64,000 nucleotides of DNA from positions 2,482,501 through 2,546,500 of the forward strand of contig JALJCQ010000030.1 of assembly GCA_023091665.1 (NCBI GenBank). The letters run 5' to 3'. The notes under the pieces are model-generated. The model was not told the origin of the DNA. It worked only from the letters and a program-made list of their open reading frames with translations, and searched no databases. The stretch is from Pythium myriotylum (lineage: Eukaryota > Oomycota > Peronosporomycetes > Pythiales > Pythiaceae). Numbering within the stretch: position 1 is the stretch's first letter; each line of letters opens with the position of its first letter. The position numbers and the translations under genes are program-made. Positions 48,501-60,184 of this stretch are shown piece after piece.

Positions 48501-51365
48501 TCAAACCCAAGAACTTGCGAGTGGAGACTGCTTTGGTCGCCATGAATCAAGCACTTTTGTTAGAATAAACTCACGAAGACCTAGTAACAACGCACTTTCG
48601 ACTCGCCAGTCGCGGTCGCATCCAGTGTACAATGAGAACGCTGTCTCTATGACTGGATGTCTCATTGGAGTCATCACTCGCCATCAACACCCTAACGAGC
48701 TGTGTGTGGAAGAACGCGCACAACTACTTCGAATAATCGATGATCGAGACGATATTGGCGTACGCGCTGAACCAACAAGCGTCGACGAGCCAGCCTATCC
48801 ACGATTCAACTCGTTCGCATCCTATTTTCGCGTGCTTGAAGCGATGGGTCTTGCCTGTCGACTGACCACCCACCGGAGAGTCCAGGCTGCAAGTTGCCTG
48901 CAGCATCGAAAACTTCGTCCCGGAGAGTGCGGTAAGTGTCACATTGGCGTCCGCTGGCCCGCGAAGTCTTGACTTACCTGTCGTAGTGTTCAAGCAAGGG
49001 GAAGACGGTGAAGCCATATACTATGTCCTCTTTGGGAGGGTCTCACTGTGAGTATCTACAAGTAAGAATGCTTTGGTTATCCCTTTCGCTAACCGCTTTA
49101 ACCGTCAGCTTCATCAAAAGCAACAGTGACTGCCACAGTGATCAGCACTCGAAAGGGTTTGAACCGGATAACGGCCGCCATTATCTTGACGTCCTGGAAG
49201 GCGAAGTATTTGGAGAAGAAACATTTCGTGACCATCGAGGGTCTGTTCGATTTTGTACTGCCGCGGCAGCTGCAGAAGACAGCCAAGATGTCGAACTCTT
49301 ATTCCTGACTCGACAAGATTACGACTGCTTAATTGATACCGGTGTTGCAGCGCAGGCGACAGTGGATGATGTGAAGAATGACGGCTGCCTCCAGTTACTT
49401 GGGCTAGTGCAGAGATCAGTGTACGTATGAGTCCTTCGTGTGTTGGCGGGAGAATTGACGGCTTCGTTATCTCCAGCTCTGCTAAACAGCGCTGGAAACT
49501 GGCGATCTATCAAGTAATTCAACTTCGAGCCCAGCGATCTCACTGGCCTCCTGTACTAACGAAGGCAAGGAACCATCGAATTGACCTCCTCCTTGAACTT
49601 GTCAGAGGCCTACCAGTATTTGAAGATACCCCCCTTGCTTCGATCAAAGGTATTTGTAGCAATGCTGTGGTGCAAACGTACGGAGCCGATTCTACGATAT
49701 ACAGCAAGAACGACAATTCAGTGGATGTTTGCTTTCTCGTCGTTCAAGGCGCAGTCACTCTCTACCAGATACACTTCGGCAATGCTAAACCAGCGCTGGC
49801 GGAATCCTCGATGCCTCTTGGATATGTTCAGTCGACTGAAATCACATCTACTAAGGTGCCCGTTTGCACTGTTCGAGCAGGAGAAATATTTGGCGATTTT
49901 GAGATCATGGAAGAACATCCCCGGCGACATATCAACGCCGTCGTAACCCAACCGGGCACGAAGCTTGTTATCATCCAACAAGCTGACTATCTTGCTTTCT
50001 GGCCGAGGCGAGAGCAAATGGAGAGGAAGTTGAAACTCTTGAAGTCTCAACTGCAGAGCCTTTGTAATTTGGACTCAGATCAACTTTGCTCTCTCTACCA
50101 CGGGACGAGAGAGAAAGTTTTTCGGCGTAATGAGGGTGAGTTCGTTGCTCACATCCTGTCTTCCAACATGCAATCCTGAGTTTCTTTATTGAGTAGTCAT
50201 CATCGGAAGTAAAGAACAGTCTGGGTACCTACATGTTATCCAAGATGGAACGTGTGTGGTACATGACGTAGTAACGCTACGACAAAAGAAACCATCTACT
50301 GGCTACAAATGCTCAAACGGCTCCGCACTTAAGCTATCACTCGATACAAGAATTTCCACCCTCGGTCCTGGAGTCATTCTCTTTGCTGAGAAAGTTGAGA
50401 TGTCAGTACCGATGGAGAACCGGCGAGCTTCATCTCGGACGCTGGATACAGTCGACCACGGGACCCGTCAAGATGACCAAGCGAATCAGTATGTTGTAGC
50501 GGACTCTCCAGTAGTAACCACACTGAGCGTCCAGCTATTTTCCAAGAGGCAAGTCGGAAACCAGCGGCAGCCAGATCTCCTCGTCCTTTTCCTTCTGGGA
50601 AAGAGTGGACTACAAGTTATCCGCCAAACAATGGATTGTCAGTTAAGATGGCGGGCTGCAAACATGGCTGAGACAAGTCGATTGGTTGCGAGCGCATTCT
50701 CACAGCATTGTAAACGCGGACGTGAAGTCGTCAGTAACTCTACGCCAAGCGTAGGACCACCCCAATATGCCCGGCAAACGAAGGTGCCAAAGGGTCAAGA
50801 TGTCTCGCACGCACTTCTACTTCCAGACTACGACGGTGATAACAATACTAGCGTCGCGAAGCATCCGTCACTGACTCTATCTCCAAGAAACTCTAGTCTC
50901 CTCGTTTCCATCCCATTGAAACCAGCTACAACAACATCGTTCGGTTCCTTCAACCTGCTGAGACCCAGCCAAACAAACCAGGTATTGGCTAGGAGCCACC
51001 CACACGATGTCCCAAGGCTACCATCACTTCTAAACCCATCCTCGTCTTCATCCTTTCCTCTCAATTCAGAGCCAATACCTCGAACGCCAGGAGTGAAAGC
51101 ACTAAATGAGCGATATGAGCAGATTAGAAAAGAAGAGAGCGTTCTGATTTCAACACCGAAGCCCGAGCAAGAGGAAAAGGCCGCGAAGCTATTGGCCAAC
51201 CAGATGAGAACTCGCCATGGACGGCCGCCTACGAAAAGGGTGGAGAACAACAATATATTTGTCAATGAACACGTCGTATCACCTGTGGTGAATCTGAGAT
51301 GTGAGCACGAGAGGAAGAAGACGGGTCTCTGTCGGCGTATCTTGCATGTCAAAGGTCCACTCTAG
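45584..51365 (+). CDS. Protein with about seven cyclic-nucleotide-binding-fold domains
   Basis: Ten exons (45584-45843, 45909-45945, 45998-46055, 46124-46389, 46453-46510, 46571-48931, 48987-49047, 49109-49420, 49477-50135, 50197-51365) encode 1746 residues; introns 52-68 nt. After a basic N-terminus with an IQ-like helix, CNB-type units recur at about 100-245, 300-470, 500-710, 750-935, 980-1110, 1175-1310 and 1330-1510. Each shows the helix, beta-roll and phosphate-cassette order; the clearest are FKQGEDGEAIYYVLFGRVSL with EVFGEETF, and GAVTLYQIHF with EIFGDFEIMEEHPRRH. Most cassettes lack the canonical FGE...RAA, so nucleotide binding may be lost in many. No kinase, channel or exchange-factor domain follows. 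The C-terminus is disordered. A scaffold or sensor role is inferred. Confidence 0.78.
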
Positions 51366-51400
51366 CCCGGAGGGATGAAGGGGGTAGAAGTCAGTGTGAA

Positions 51401-54400
51401 CTATGACTTGGGCTGTGGCTTCTTCTTCAGCGCCGATGCAGGTGCGCTGATCGGCCGTGTTACGTCAGTCCCCTCTGTTATTGCACGTGAAGCTGCGACG
51501 TAGATGAAGCTGGATCATATAAAATGGTGGAAGATGGATGACAAATTCTCGAACATGACAGGACGAACTCCATACCTAAGTGGGGATGGTTTTGCCTCTT
51601 CGTTTCGATTCGTCCTTCGCAGTTGAGTGAGCGCTTTTCCTCTCGAAGTGCTTAAAGGTAGAGCTGCTGCTTCATCCGAGAGTGGCTGGGAGAGTGTCTC
51701 CAGTGATGGGTCTGTTTACCGTAAGCACGTCGAAAATAACTGACTGTCAGCTTTGAAAACACGGCGCACCTGAAATCACCAGAGGGTGTGCATTGAGAGG
51801 GATGTTCGAACGATACACTCGAGCAGAGGAAGAGCTCGGGTTCACACGCTTCAGATGCGGCGATCCAATTGCAGGAGCCTCCGCATCCTCAATGGTGACA
51901 GAGTCGTGAGCCGGATTCATGACTTCTTTGTGGCACGACAGACAGCGAATAAGACAGTCTTCGGAGTCTGCATCCTGTCCAAGAAGTCGGGCCTCCAGTC
52001 TAAACAGCAGTCAGTCCGATGACGCAGAAGCTAGGATGGGTATTTCAAGGATAGCTCACTCTCGCACAAGCTTCAAGTCTGCCTTCTTCCGAATCGCGCG
52101 CCGAATGCCTTCGAGCGCGTCAGTGTAATCGGGTAGCTCGTGGAGTTTATCGTCGTACTCAGCCGCCAGGAGCGCCAGCTTGTCTCTGATACTGGCTTCG
52201 ATGTCGGAGACTCGCTTCCATTCCTCTTCGAAGAGCCTCAGGGCCTCCTGGTGGTTTGTCTCACAGTGTTGCCGCACGAATTGAAGCTCCTCCTGAAACG
52301 CTACACGCATTGCCTCAGTGTCGCGTGCGAGCTGGCGGATGTGATCCATGGAAGGTATGTTGCCTTTGGACGTTTTCTCGTCCAGCGACTGTAAACTGAC
52401 GTGAATGTCATGGACATGCCGTCGAAGGCCCTCGAAGGTAGACGCTTCAACTTTCCCCCTAAGGTCGGCGTTGAGCTGCTTGATGGACGCATAGACTTCC
52501 TAAAACGACACGTGAGACACTGAAAGATACTGACACAAAGTCCAACACAAACCCGCGATTTCTCCTCGAGCAATTCGATGCGATTTGAGACGGTGAAGAT
52601 ATTTTTCTTGCGCTTGAGGAGAATGTTGGCGACATCTCTTTTATTCTTTTCCTTGATGTGGTCGCGAAGCTTGAACCACTTTTGGTTGGCACGTTGCCTG
52701 AGTTCTGCGATTTCCTCCGGGGTCAGCACGTTGGCTTTCTTGAGCTTGTTCAGCGCGGTCAGCGTGCGGGTCATCTTCATAGTCATCTTCTTGTCAGCAG
52801 CCGAAGATTCTGCAAGCGTTGGTGAGGATCGTTTCGCTGTTCGTTCGTCAAGGTCGAGGATGGAATCGTCGCTGTCGCTGCTCAGTTGACTGCTGCTGTC
52901 GTCTTCGTCACTGCCGTCCCCTGAGCTGTCATCGTTGACACTGTCATTTCGTTGTTCCTGAGTTTGATTTAAAACGGAGGCAGTCACCGCTGGCTCAGTA
53001 GATTTTGGCGCAGTTGGCACCGTATCACCGTGCAATGGCACCGCCACTCTTACCGCTGTAGATATGGATTGCATAGGAAGAGGTTCGCTTGGCTCTTCAG
53101 CATGCGAGTTCTTCAGCGGCGACGGGGCGTGCTTATGTGAGTGCTTCTTCATAAGACTTGGCTGGCGTTGCGCCACAGACTTGCGAATGGACGCGCGGCG
53201 ACTGCCCTTTTTGGCCGGGATCGGAAGCTGTAGTTGCCCAGATGTGATCACTTCATCCTCCTTGAGCATTTTCTTGGAATTAGATCTCGTCACGGAAGCT
53301 GTCAGAGGCTGCTGTGGTTGGGCTGCATCGACCAGCAAAGGATCGACGGGGATGTTCCCAGTCTGCCGATCAGCAACGCGTGCGCTGGACTCGGACGAGC
53401 CACGTGGAATAGCAGGTTCTAGACCCTCTACTGAGGGTTCAAGCAATGTTACTGTATGTGGTTGTGGCACAGCTAGTTCTTTTGATGGCCGGATCTCTTC
53501 AACAGCGGGCCGTTCGTTGACTGGTTCTGAGCTCAGAAAGTTGTCGTTCTGAGCTTGCTCGGATAGAACGAACTGTTGGGGCAATTCGTTGTCGGGGTGA
53601 GGAACTGGAGGTTGTGACGGCTTGTTGAAAGGCTCAGATGGTATGTTTGGCTCTTGATGTAGAGATTGTACATCAATAGACACGGTCGGAACCTCGCGAA
53701 ACCCGTCGTTGAGTAGTGATGGTGGAGTCTCGGCAACCATTGTGTTACACTCGAGGTCAGCCGACGAGTCAGCTATTGGCAGCACATTTGCAGGGACCAA
53801 CGACAGATCTGTTGCTACTTGTTCTTGGCTCGGCTTAGTGACGGCATCATCGACTACTTCATCGATCTTGTGAAGTGGCGTGTTGTCTTCGTGAACGTTT
53901 GCTTCGGTGGGCTTCGGGTCTAAAGGCTGGACTGTCAGGGCAAGCGGTTCGTCCTGTGCTTCTTGCTCGGTTTGCTGGAATTGAATGTGCAGCTGTGAGA
54001 CTTCGGAATCCTGGTGAACAAAGTGTGGCATCGGGACTCCATCCGGGTGATCGTTCCCAATCTCGTTAACACTGCCTGCGTGTACAGGTGCCGAGTCTTC
54101 CCGTGTCGAGTTAGCTTCGATGGGATGCTCACCCACCACATTACCCGGTGCATTCCGTGTGTTCGCTGGAGTAGATCCATTTGCTTCGGCACCTACTAAA
54201 CTTGCAAGATTGAGCTCATCGGACGGAGTCGGCGCGTCATCGGCCAGTCGATGGGCCGTCTTCTTGTGCGGTTTCTTCGGTTTAGTGCCATCTCGTGGAG
54301 TGGTTGACGCCGAGACTCCTCCCGGTGGTGTCGCAATGGTATCCCTGGGCTTCTTGGTCTTGGCCTTGACTTTTTTCTTGTCGTGGTGAGACTCGCTCTC

Positions 54401-54874
54401 CGATTCCGCGGCTGTTGGTGTCTCGGCCACAGTCGTGAGCTGGTCGAGGATGTTGGCGACCATGCCTGTCATGCGCATCTGCTTCTTCTTGTTGAGCCCG
54501 ACGCCGACTTTCTTGATGACCGTGGCCTCCGACATTTCGTCTTCTTCTTGTGGCTCGGACCAACGACTCACGGGCGGAACATCGTCCACGTTAGCGGCCG
54601 TGCCTTCGATGTTGTGCGCGATATTGCGCAGCTTGAGGTCGAGCTCGGTCATGCCGAAGGACATCTCCGTCACCCAGTGCTCAAGCTTGTCCACTTTACC
54701 GCAGACCAGACGCAGAATCGACTCCAGTGCCATGGCCTGCTTGCCTAAATCTTTGAAGAGCCCTTGGAAGATCTCACGTGAAGCCGACGCGGGCGACGAG
54801 CCATCGGTCGGTGGTGGTGACTGGTTGCCATGGGCATGGGAATGCGGAGACTCAGCCACTGATTGCTTGCCCAT
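51401..54874 (-). CDS. Coiled-coil protein with QRICH2/DUF4795-like C-terminus
   Basis: Five exons on the minus strand (52553-54874, 52060-52499, 51770-51999, 51576-51711, 51401-51509) give 1078 residues; the last three exons are not visible as single ORFs but join in frame at GT/AG. ATG is at 54874, since the longer frame starts only with GTG. Residues about 100-690 are largely acidic, Pro/Ser-rich and disordered. From about 700 come long coiled coils (FKLRDHIKEKNKRDVANIL, ALRLFEEEWKRVSDIEASI), then CLIRCLSCHKEV and an RVYRSNIPL tail. Coils followed by a CLSC box recall DUF4795 of QRICH2, a sperm-flagellum protein. That assignment is from memory of the family pattern and is moderate at best. 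Confidence 0.7.
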
Positions 54875-55006
54875 CAATCTTTCCGAGGACAACACCACGG
54901 AGTGCGGAAACGTCGCCTGGGCACGAACGACCGTTTGGTCGTGTCGGGAGCAGTCGCTTCCGGTTTCAGTCTCTGCTCCGTGACTCAAGTGCACTCGACC
55001 GGCGGG

Positions 55007-58000
55007 ATGACTTCCCGCTTGAGCGCCTTGAGACGGAGCCTGCGTGCAATCTTCGTCTGGCGCCTGTGCGTGTGGTGCGCCTTCGTGTCACCCACAGAGG
55101 CCCAGCTCAGCCGCGGGCGTTTCCAGTTCGCGCAGACACAGTATACGACCAGCGAGGACTTCGGTGTCGCTGTCGTGACAGGTGAGCTGTCAGTACACGA
55201 GCTACCAGAGCAAGATCAACTCAGAGCCCGTTGTTTACACTAGTGCAGCGCCATCTCGGATCCGACGGCCGAGCCGCGGTGTACGTCTCCACCCTCCAGT
55301 CTGGAGGAGGCAACGCCGTTGTCGGTCGCGACTTCCGAGCCATTTTCAACCACAGTTTGATCTGGCAGGACGGCAACGACCTGGACCAACAACTTTACGT
55401 GCGTGTCCTTAATGACGCCGCTCCTCAGGAGTCACCCAAGGTCTTCACGCTGTACCTCCATGATGCCAATGGGGCAGACCTCAATCTTGAGAGGAACCAG
55501 ACACAGATCGTGCTGGTCCCGCCTTCGAATCGTAGGTGGCTTCGAGCTGGTACCCACTCTTGTGGCAACTAACTGGTCTGGCTTGCAGTCGCGGCAGGAT
55601 CGTTCCGACTCCTGGCGTCGTCAGTGACTACGCGCGAGTCAGCAACCTCGACATTCGAGATCCCCGTTTTGTGGGACGGTGGGACGAGCTCTTCTGGTCG
55701 CGTCTCCTACAACGTACTCTGCGAAACAGCCTGCGACTCGTCCATTGATTTCACGGTCCTGAGTCCACCCATTCTCGTGTGGGCCCGCGGGGGTAATACA
55801 ACGCAGCTCATCCGTATCAACATCACTGACGACGGCATCTATGAGCAGTCTGAGGCCTTCCGCGTCGTGTTGCTGCCCCCCAAATACCTCGACCCTATCG
55901 CCCCTGACCCGGTCAAGGATCCTTCCAGCGTCTTCGCTCTCCCGCCCGCTACACTGGGCAACATCACGGAGGTCCGCGTGACGATTGAGGGACCCAACAA
56001 CATCAACGCCGGCGTCGTGCAGTTTGAGGCCCCGTGCTTCCCGGCTTGTCCCGGTACTCAGTATTCAGTGAGAGACGGTGGCATCATCCGCGCCTTCGTG
56101 CAGCGCCGAAATGGCAGCGACGGCTCCATCACGGCCCGCGTGGTCTCGGTCGATGGCTCGGCGCGTGGCGGTGTTGACTTTAAGCCCGTCGATACGACCA
56201 TCGAATGGCAAGAAGGTGATGCGGACACGAAAATGGTGCTGGTCGAGACGATCGCGGGCGTCGTGCGTTCCGTCGATGTGACCTTCTTTCTCCAGCTGAC
56301 CGATGTTGTGGGCCTGTCAGGTGGCGTCTCGGCTGCAGTCCCCACCAGTGATGTCGCAGGCTCGACCTCTGTGACGATCCAGGGTCCCAGCAACGTCATG
56401 CCCGACGACGTCAACTTTGTCGCCCCCAACCCCCTCCTCACCGTACTGCGTTCGCCCGACGAGTCATTCTTGCCGTTGGCCACGCGTTCCGACTCGGGAC
56501 TGCGCGTGTGTCCTCGCCTCGTCGTTCGTAGACCCGGAGACGTGACGCTTTCTCTGCGTCGGTCGTTCGGAACCATCAGCCAGGCGGCCGCGAGCGTGGT
56601 CCTCAAGACTGTTGACGGCACTGCTGTTGGAGACCTCGATTACGTCTCCCTACCAGCAGAAGGCCAGACAATCACGTGGGCTACGACCGACGTTCGAAGC
56701 GCAACAAAATCCTTGACAATCTCGATCCCTGCGCCGCTCGAGTATTACACGGAGAGACGAACCTTTGCAGTGGTGATCTCGAGTGTGGCGGGTGTGGCCC
56801 TGGGGCTCTGCAACTATGTGGAGGTTGTTCTCGACGGAGTTAGCCGCCCGCCTCACGTGACAAGCTTTGACCTCGACATGAATATCGGGACAATGACGCT
56901 GCGCTTCTCTGACCCAGTACTCGCCGCGACCTTCTCGGCGCCAGCCTTCACTCTTCAGAGCGAGAAAGACAGCAGCACGTCCTCGACCGTCGAGAGTTTC
57001 CAGCTGAGCACACAGTCAACCACAGCAAGCGTGGATGGTGCAACGATCGTCGTTACACTCGGAGTGGATGATCTCAACTCCCTCAAGCGATTCTCCAAGC
57101 TCGCCAAAACGAGAGGAGCTACGTTCCTGAGTGTGACCGAAGGCGCGCTGGACTACGTGCTGGAGAACTGTATGGCGCGAGGCTTCTCTGCGTGCCGCCA
57201 CGCCAAACTCGGGGCCGTCACGGTCGCGTCAGCGATGGCCGTGGCGACGTTCACGGCAGACACGACGCGCCCCGTACTGCTGAGCTTCACGATGGATCTT
57301 GGTCTTCAGTTAGTGAAGTTGCGCTTTTCCGAGCCAGTGGACGGTGGCTCCACACGTATCGAGAGTATCGGATTCTCGGACACCGCAAACGCTGTCGACT
57401 TGCAGTACCTCTCGTCGAAGTATTCGCGAGTCTTCCGTCCTACTCCGAATGCCCTAAGCGGAGTACTGCTGTACGACAACAACCCACTTCCTCAGGACGG
57501 CACATACCTCACGATTCAATTCGGCACGGAGGACCTTGCCGCCTTGCGAGCAGTCGGCAGTGGTCTCCTTGGCCTGCAAGCCGCTTCCACCTACGTTACG
57601 ATAGGAGCCGACTTCGTGCACGACTTTGCGTCACCTCCAAACTTCGTCGTCTCCATCGACCCGCCCACGCTCGCGTTGCCAGCATTACGGCTCATGCGCG
57701 TCGCTGCTGCTGACTGCTCGCCGTGTCCAGCTGGAACTTTCCAGGCGAGCTCATGCTCGGACATGCAGAGTCGCGTTTGTCAGACGTGCACCGTGTGCCC
57801 GACCAACTCGTACGCAATTACGGCATGCTCTCCAGTTCAAGATACTGTCTGCTACCGTAGGCGCTCTGTTCATTGCTTCTCGCTGTGTTTGGTAATCGTA
57901 CTTACGGACTCAATGGCTTGTAGCGTGCACAGAATGCATCGGCGGTCGCTTCACGAAGGCTGATTGCTCGCCAACATCCGATCGAGTCTGTGTATCATGC

Positions 58001-58345
58001 ACGAGATGCACGTCAGACGAGTACGAGGCGTCGCCGTGCGCGAACCAAGCCGACCGCGTCTGTCGCTCGTGTGACTCGTGCTCGCTGACCAAAGACCAGC
58101 AGCGGCTCTGCAGCGGCAGCAAGAGGTGGCGGCGGCGGCAGATGAAGTCTCCCTACGGGTGCCCTACAGCTGATCAGACGTTCCAGACGCTCGAGGCGAG
58201 GCTCCAGCGTGCCAAGTCCAACCGCTGCGGCGCCGGACGATGCTCTTGCACGGGGAACGGAGTGGGGAACGCCAACCCGAACGGCGAAAGCTTCCCGAAC
58301 GACCCACGGTGTACGGGGCCTGGTGTCTACAATATCGATTTGTAA
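55007..58345 (+). CDS. Secreted Calx-beta / Cys-rich multidomain protein
   Basis: Four exons (55007-55181, 55244-55531, 55589-57856, 57924-58345; introns 57-67 nt) encode 1050 residues. A signal peptide ends near residue 33 (IFVWRLCVWCAFVSPTEAQ). About four Calx-beta-like units follow (starts near 37, 156, 285, 450; e.g. GRFQFAQTQYTTSEDFG, GGVDFKPVDTTIEWQEGD). Two related beta units share a core (TSFDLDMNIGTMTLRFSDPV and LLSFTMDLGLQLVKLRFSEP), like SbsA/Ig-type domains of bacterial surface proteins. From about 862 come TNFR-like Cys repeats (CSPCPAGTFQASSC, CQTCTVCPTNSYAITAC, CVSCTRCTSDEYEASPC). No transmembrane segment or GPI signal is evident, so it is probably secreted or matrix-bound. The function is unknown; adhesion or a flagellar or cell-surface coat is possible. 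Confidence 0.82.
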
Positions 58346-58421
58346 ATTATGACATGGAAGGTCTATCTCTTTTCTATCTCAGTCATATGCATCGTCGAAC
58401 AAACAGACTATAATGGCGGGT

Positions 58422-59912
58422 CTACGCTCCCGATGCTTGCGGGGGTAAACGGATCTCGTAGTACTCGTATCGCAACTCCTTTGAATCGGCGACGGTGTCA
58501 AGGAGAACGGGTCCATCCGTTAGTTGGTCGACCTTTGTAATGGTGTAAACGAGCTCTGACTTGGCAAGTAAATCGTGCAGATACGCGACACCGAAGCGGC
58601 TGTGGGCGTCCGCATTCATCAGGTACGCGACGCCGTGGGCACTCAGACGATTTCGAACAACACGCAAGAATCCGTCTGCTGTGCTCGGCTCACAGATAAT
58701 ATCGCAGCCGATGATCACGTCCACCTTAGGCTTAGGACTAAAGCTAGATCCGTTGATGCTCTCAAGTGAGTCCCAGTCGAGATTCTCAACGGTGACGTCG
58801 GGTTTCGTCTCGTCTAGCGCGTGCGTAAAATCCCGGTTGAGTCCAAGGTTGTACTCGAGGGCGCGGCAAGTATCCTCTTGATAGTCTGTGAGGATCGTGC
58901 GGGAGGCATACCTTGCGGCAACAATGCCTGCGAGTCCCAATCCACTGCCGACCTCAAGCACAGTCTTCCCGTCAAAAAGTTCTCGATGGGAGTGGATCCA
59001 GCGTGCAAGCACTCGAGCGGCTCCCCAGAGAAGGTAGCCCGTCTTGGGCTGGCCTGTCATGCGAACTGGGACTTGACGGATAAGGACGGACAGAGGGTCG
59101 TTGGTATCACTGTCGCGCGAGTCGGTAGGTAGTGGAACGACAAGAGGATACGCGCGATCAATAGTACCAAGCTGGCGAGCGCTGTCGACCAGGTTCACGT
59201 CAGCGTCAGGCCCCAAACGATACAGAGGACGGCCGTGATTTCGCACCGGTGAGGAAACGAGATGCCGACGGGAGTGACAAGACAGGACGTGCAGTTTGCA
59301 ACGATCTGGGCAGCGGCCTGGAGGATGGAGGCGCACTTGGTCAGCATCGTGAACAGAATCTTATTCCAGTCAGAGAGATACCGTACATCTTGCACAAGCT
59401 CGTTTTCGTGTTCCATAAGACGCACGAGTAGAGGGTGTGAACCGATACGCGCTAGACCAATCCATGTGAGCGGAAGGAAAATCGTCTGCTATGTAATCCG
59501 ACTCACCAATGAAGATTGCGTTGTCTTCATCGTTCACCACATCAGCATACACCAATAAGCTCTGCAGATAACGACCATCATCTCGGTGAGCATAACGCTG
59601 TTTGCTGGACAAGGCACACCGGGTCTCACCTCCGCCATTCTCGCGCACTCGTCATCGGAGGGATCGTGTTTCTTCAGGAACTCCTGCATCTGCGAGTGTG
59701 CGAGCTCTAGATATCCAGCTTCATCCGATCGTCAGTTTCTCTCCTTGCTTCACGGCCCAAGTCTCCTAAGCTCTGCACACACCCAGTCCCAGCACACATC
59801 GTCCAAACGCCGAGGAGCCAAGTCGGCGAATCTCATCTGTCGACGCGGAGTCGTCTTTCAGGATCACACGCGCCTCTGTGATCGCGCGTTCAAGGGTCGT
59901 CGTGGCTTCCAT
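58422..59912 (-). CDS. Putative protein methyltransferase (Methyltransf_16-like) with N-terminal extension
   Basis: Five exons (59783-59912, 59630-59718, 59507-59561, 59247-59451, 58422-59181) encode 412 residues; introns 55-68 nt. Residues 1 to about 165 form a helical region with no family I know (ELVQDVRYLSDWNKILFTML). The rest is a class I SAM methyltransferase: motif I KTVLEVGSGLGLAGIVAA, the acidic loop ILTDYQEDTCRALEYN, and VDVIIGCDIICEP, as in METTL21/FAM86-type lysine methyltransferases. GYLLWGAARVLARW before motif I is typical of that family. The substrate is unknown. The last intron (59182-59246) is the least certain, because the methyltransferase frame also stays open through it; two overlapping transcripts are an alternative. 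Confidence 0.72.
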
Positions 59913-60184
59913 CGCACTCGTATTTGCGGGCCGAGGGCGACAGACTTGAATAGGGAGCAGAACGACGGCGAATCTGGGAGCTGACTGCTGCTCGACGACC
60001 GCAACGTTTGACGAGCTGTCTTGTCAAACCATTGGCTGGTGAACGCGCTTCAGATCTGATCAGAGCGGCACCAAGTGCGTCAGCAAGCCCGGATTGGCTG
60101 ATTTCAGGGTACCGGTATCCGTTGAGTGAACATGGCTACAAATCGACACGTCAGCCCACCGACAGCGGGACTGCACACCACAAT

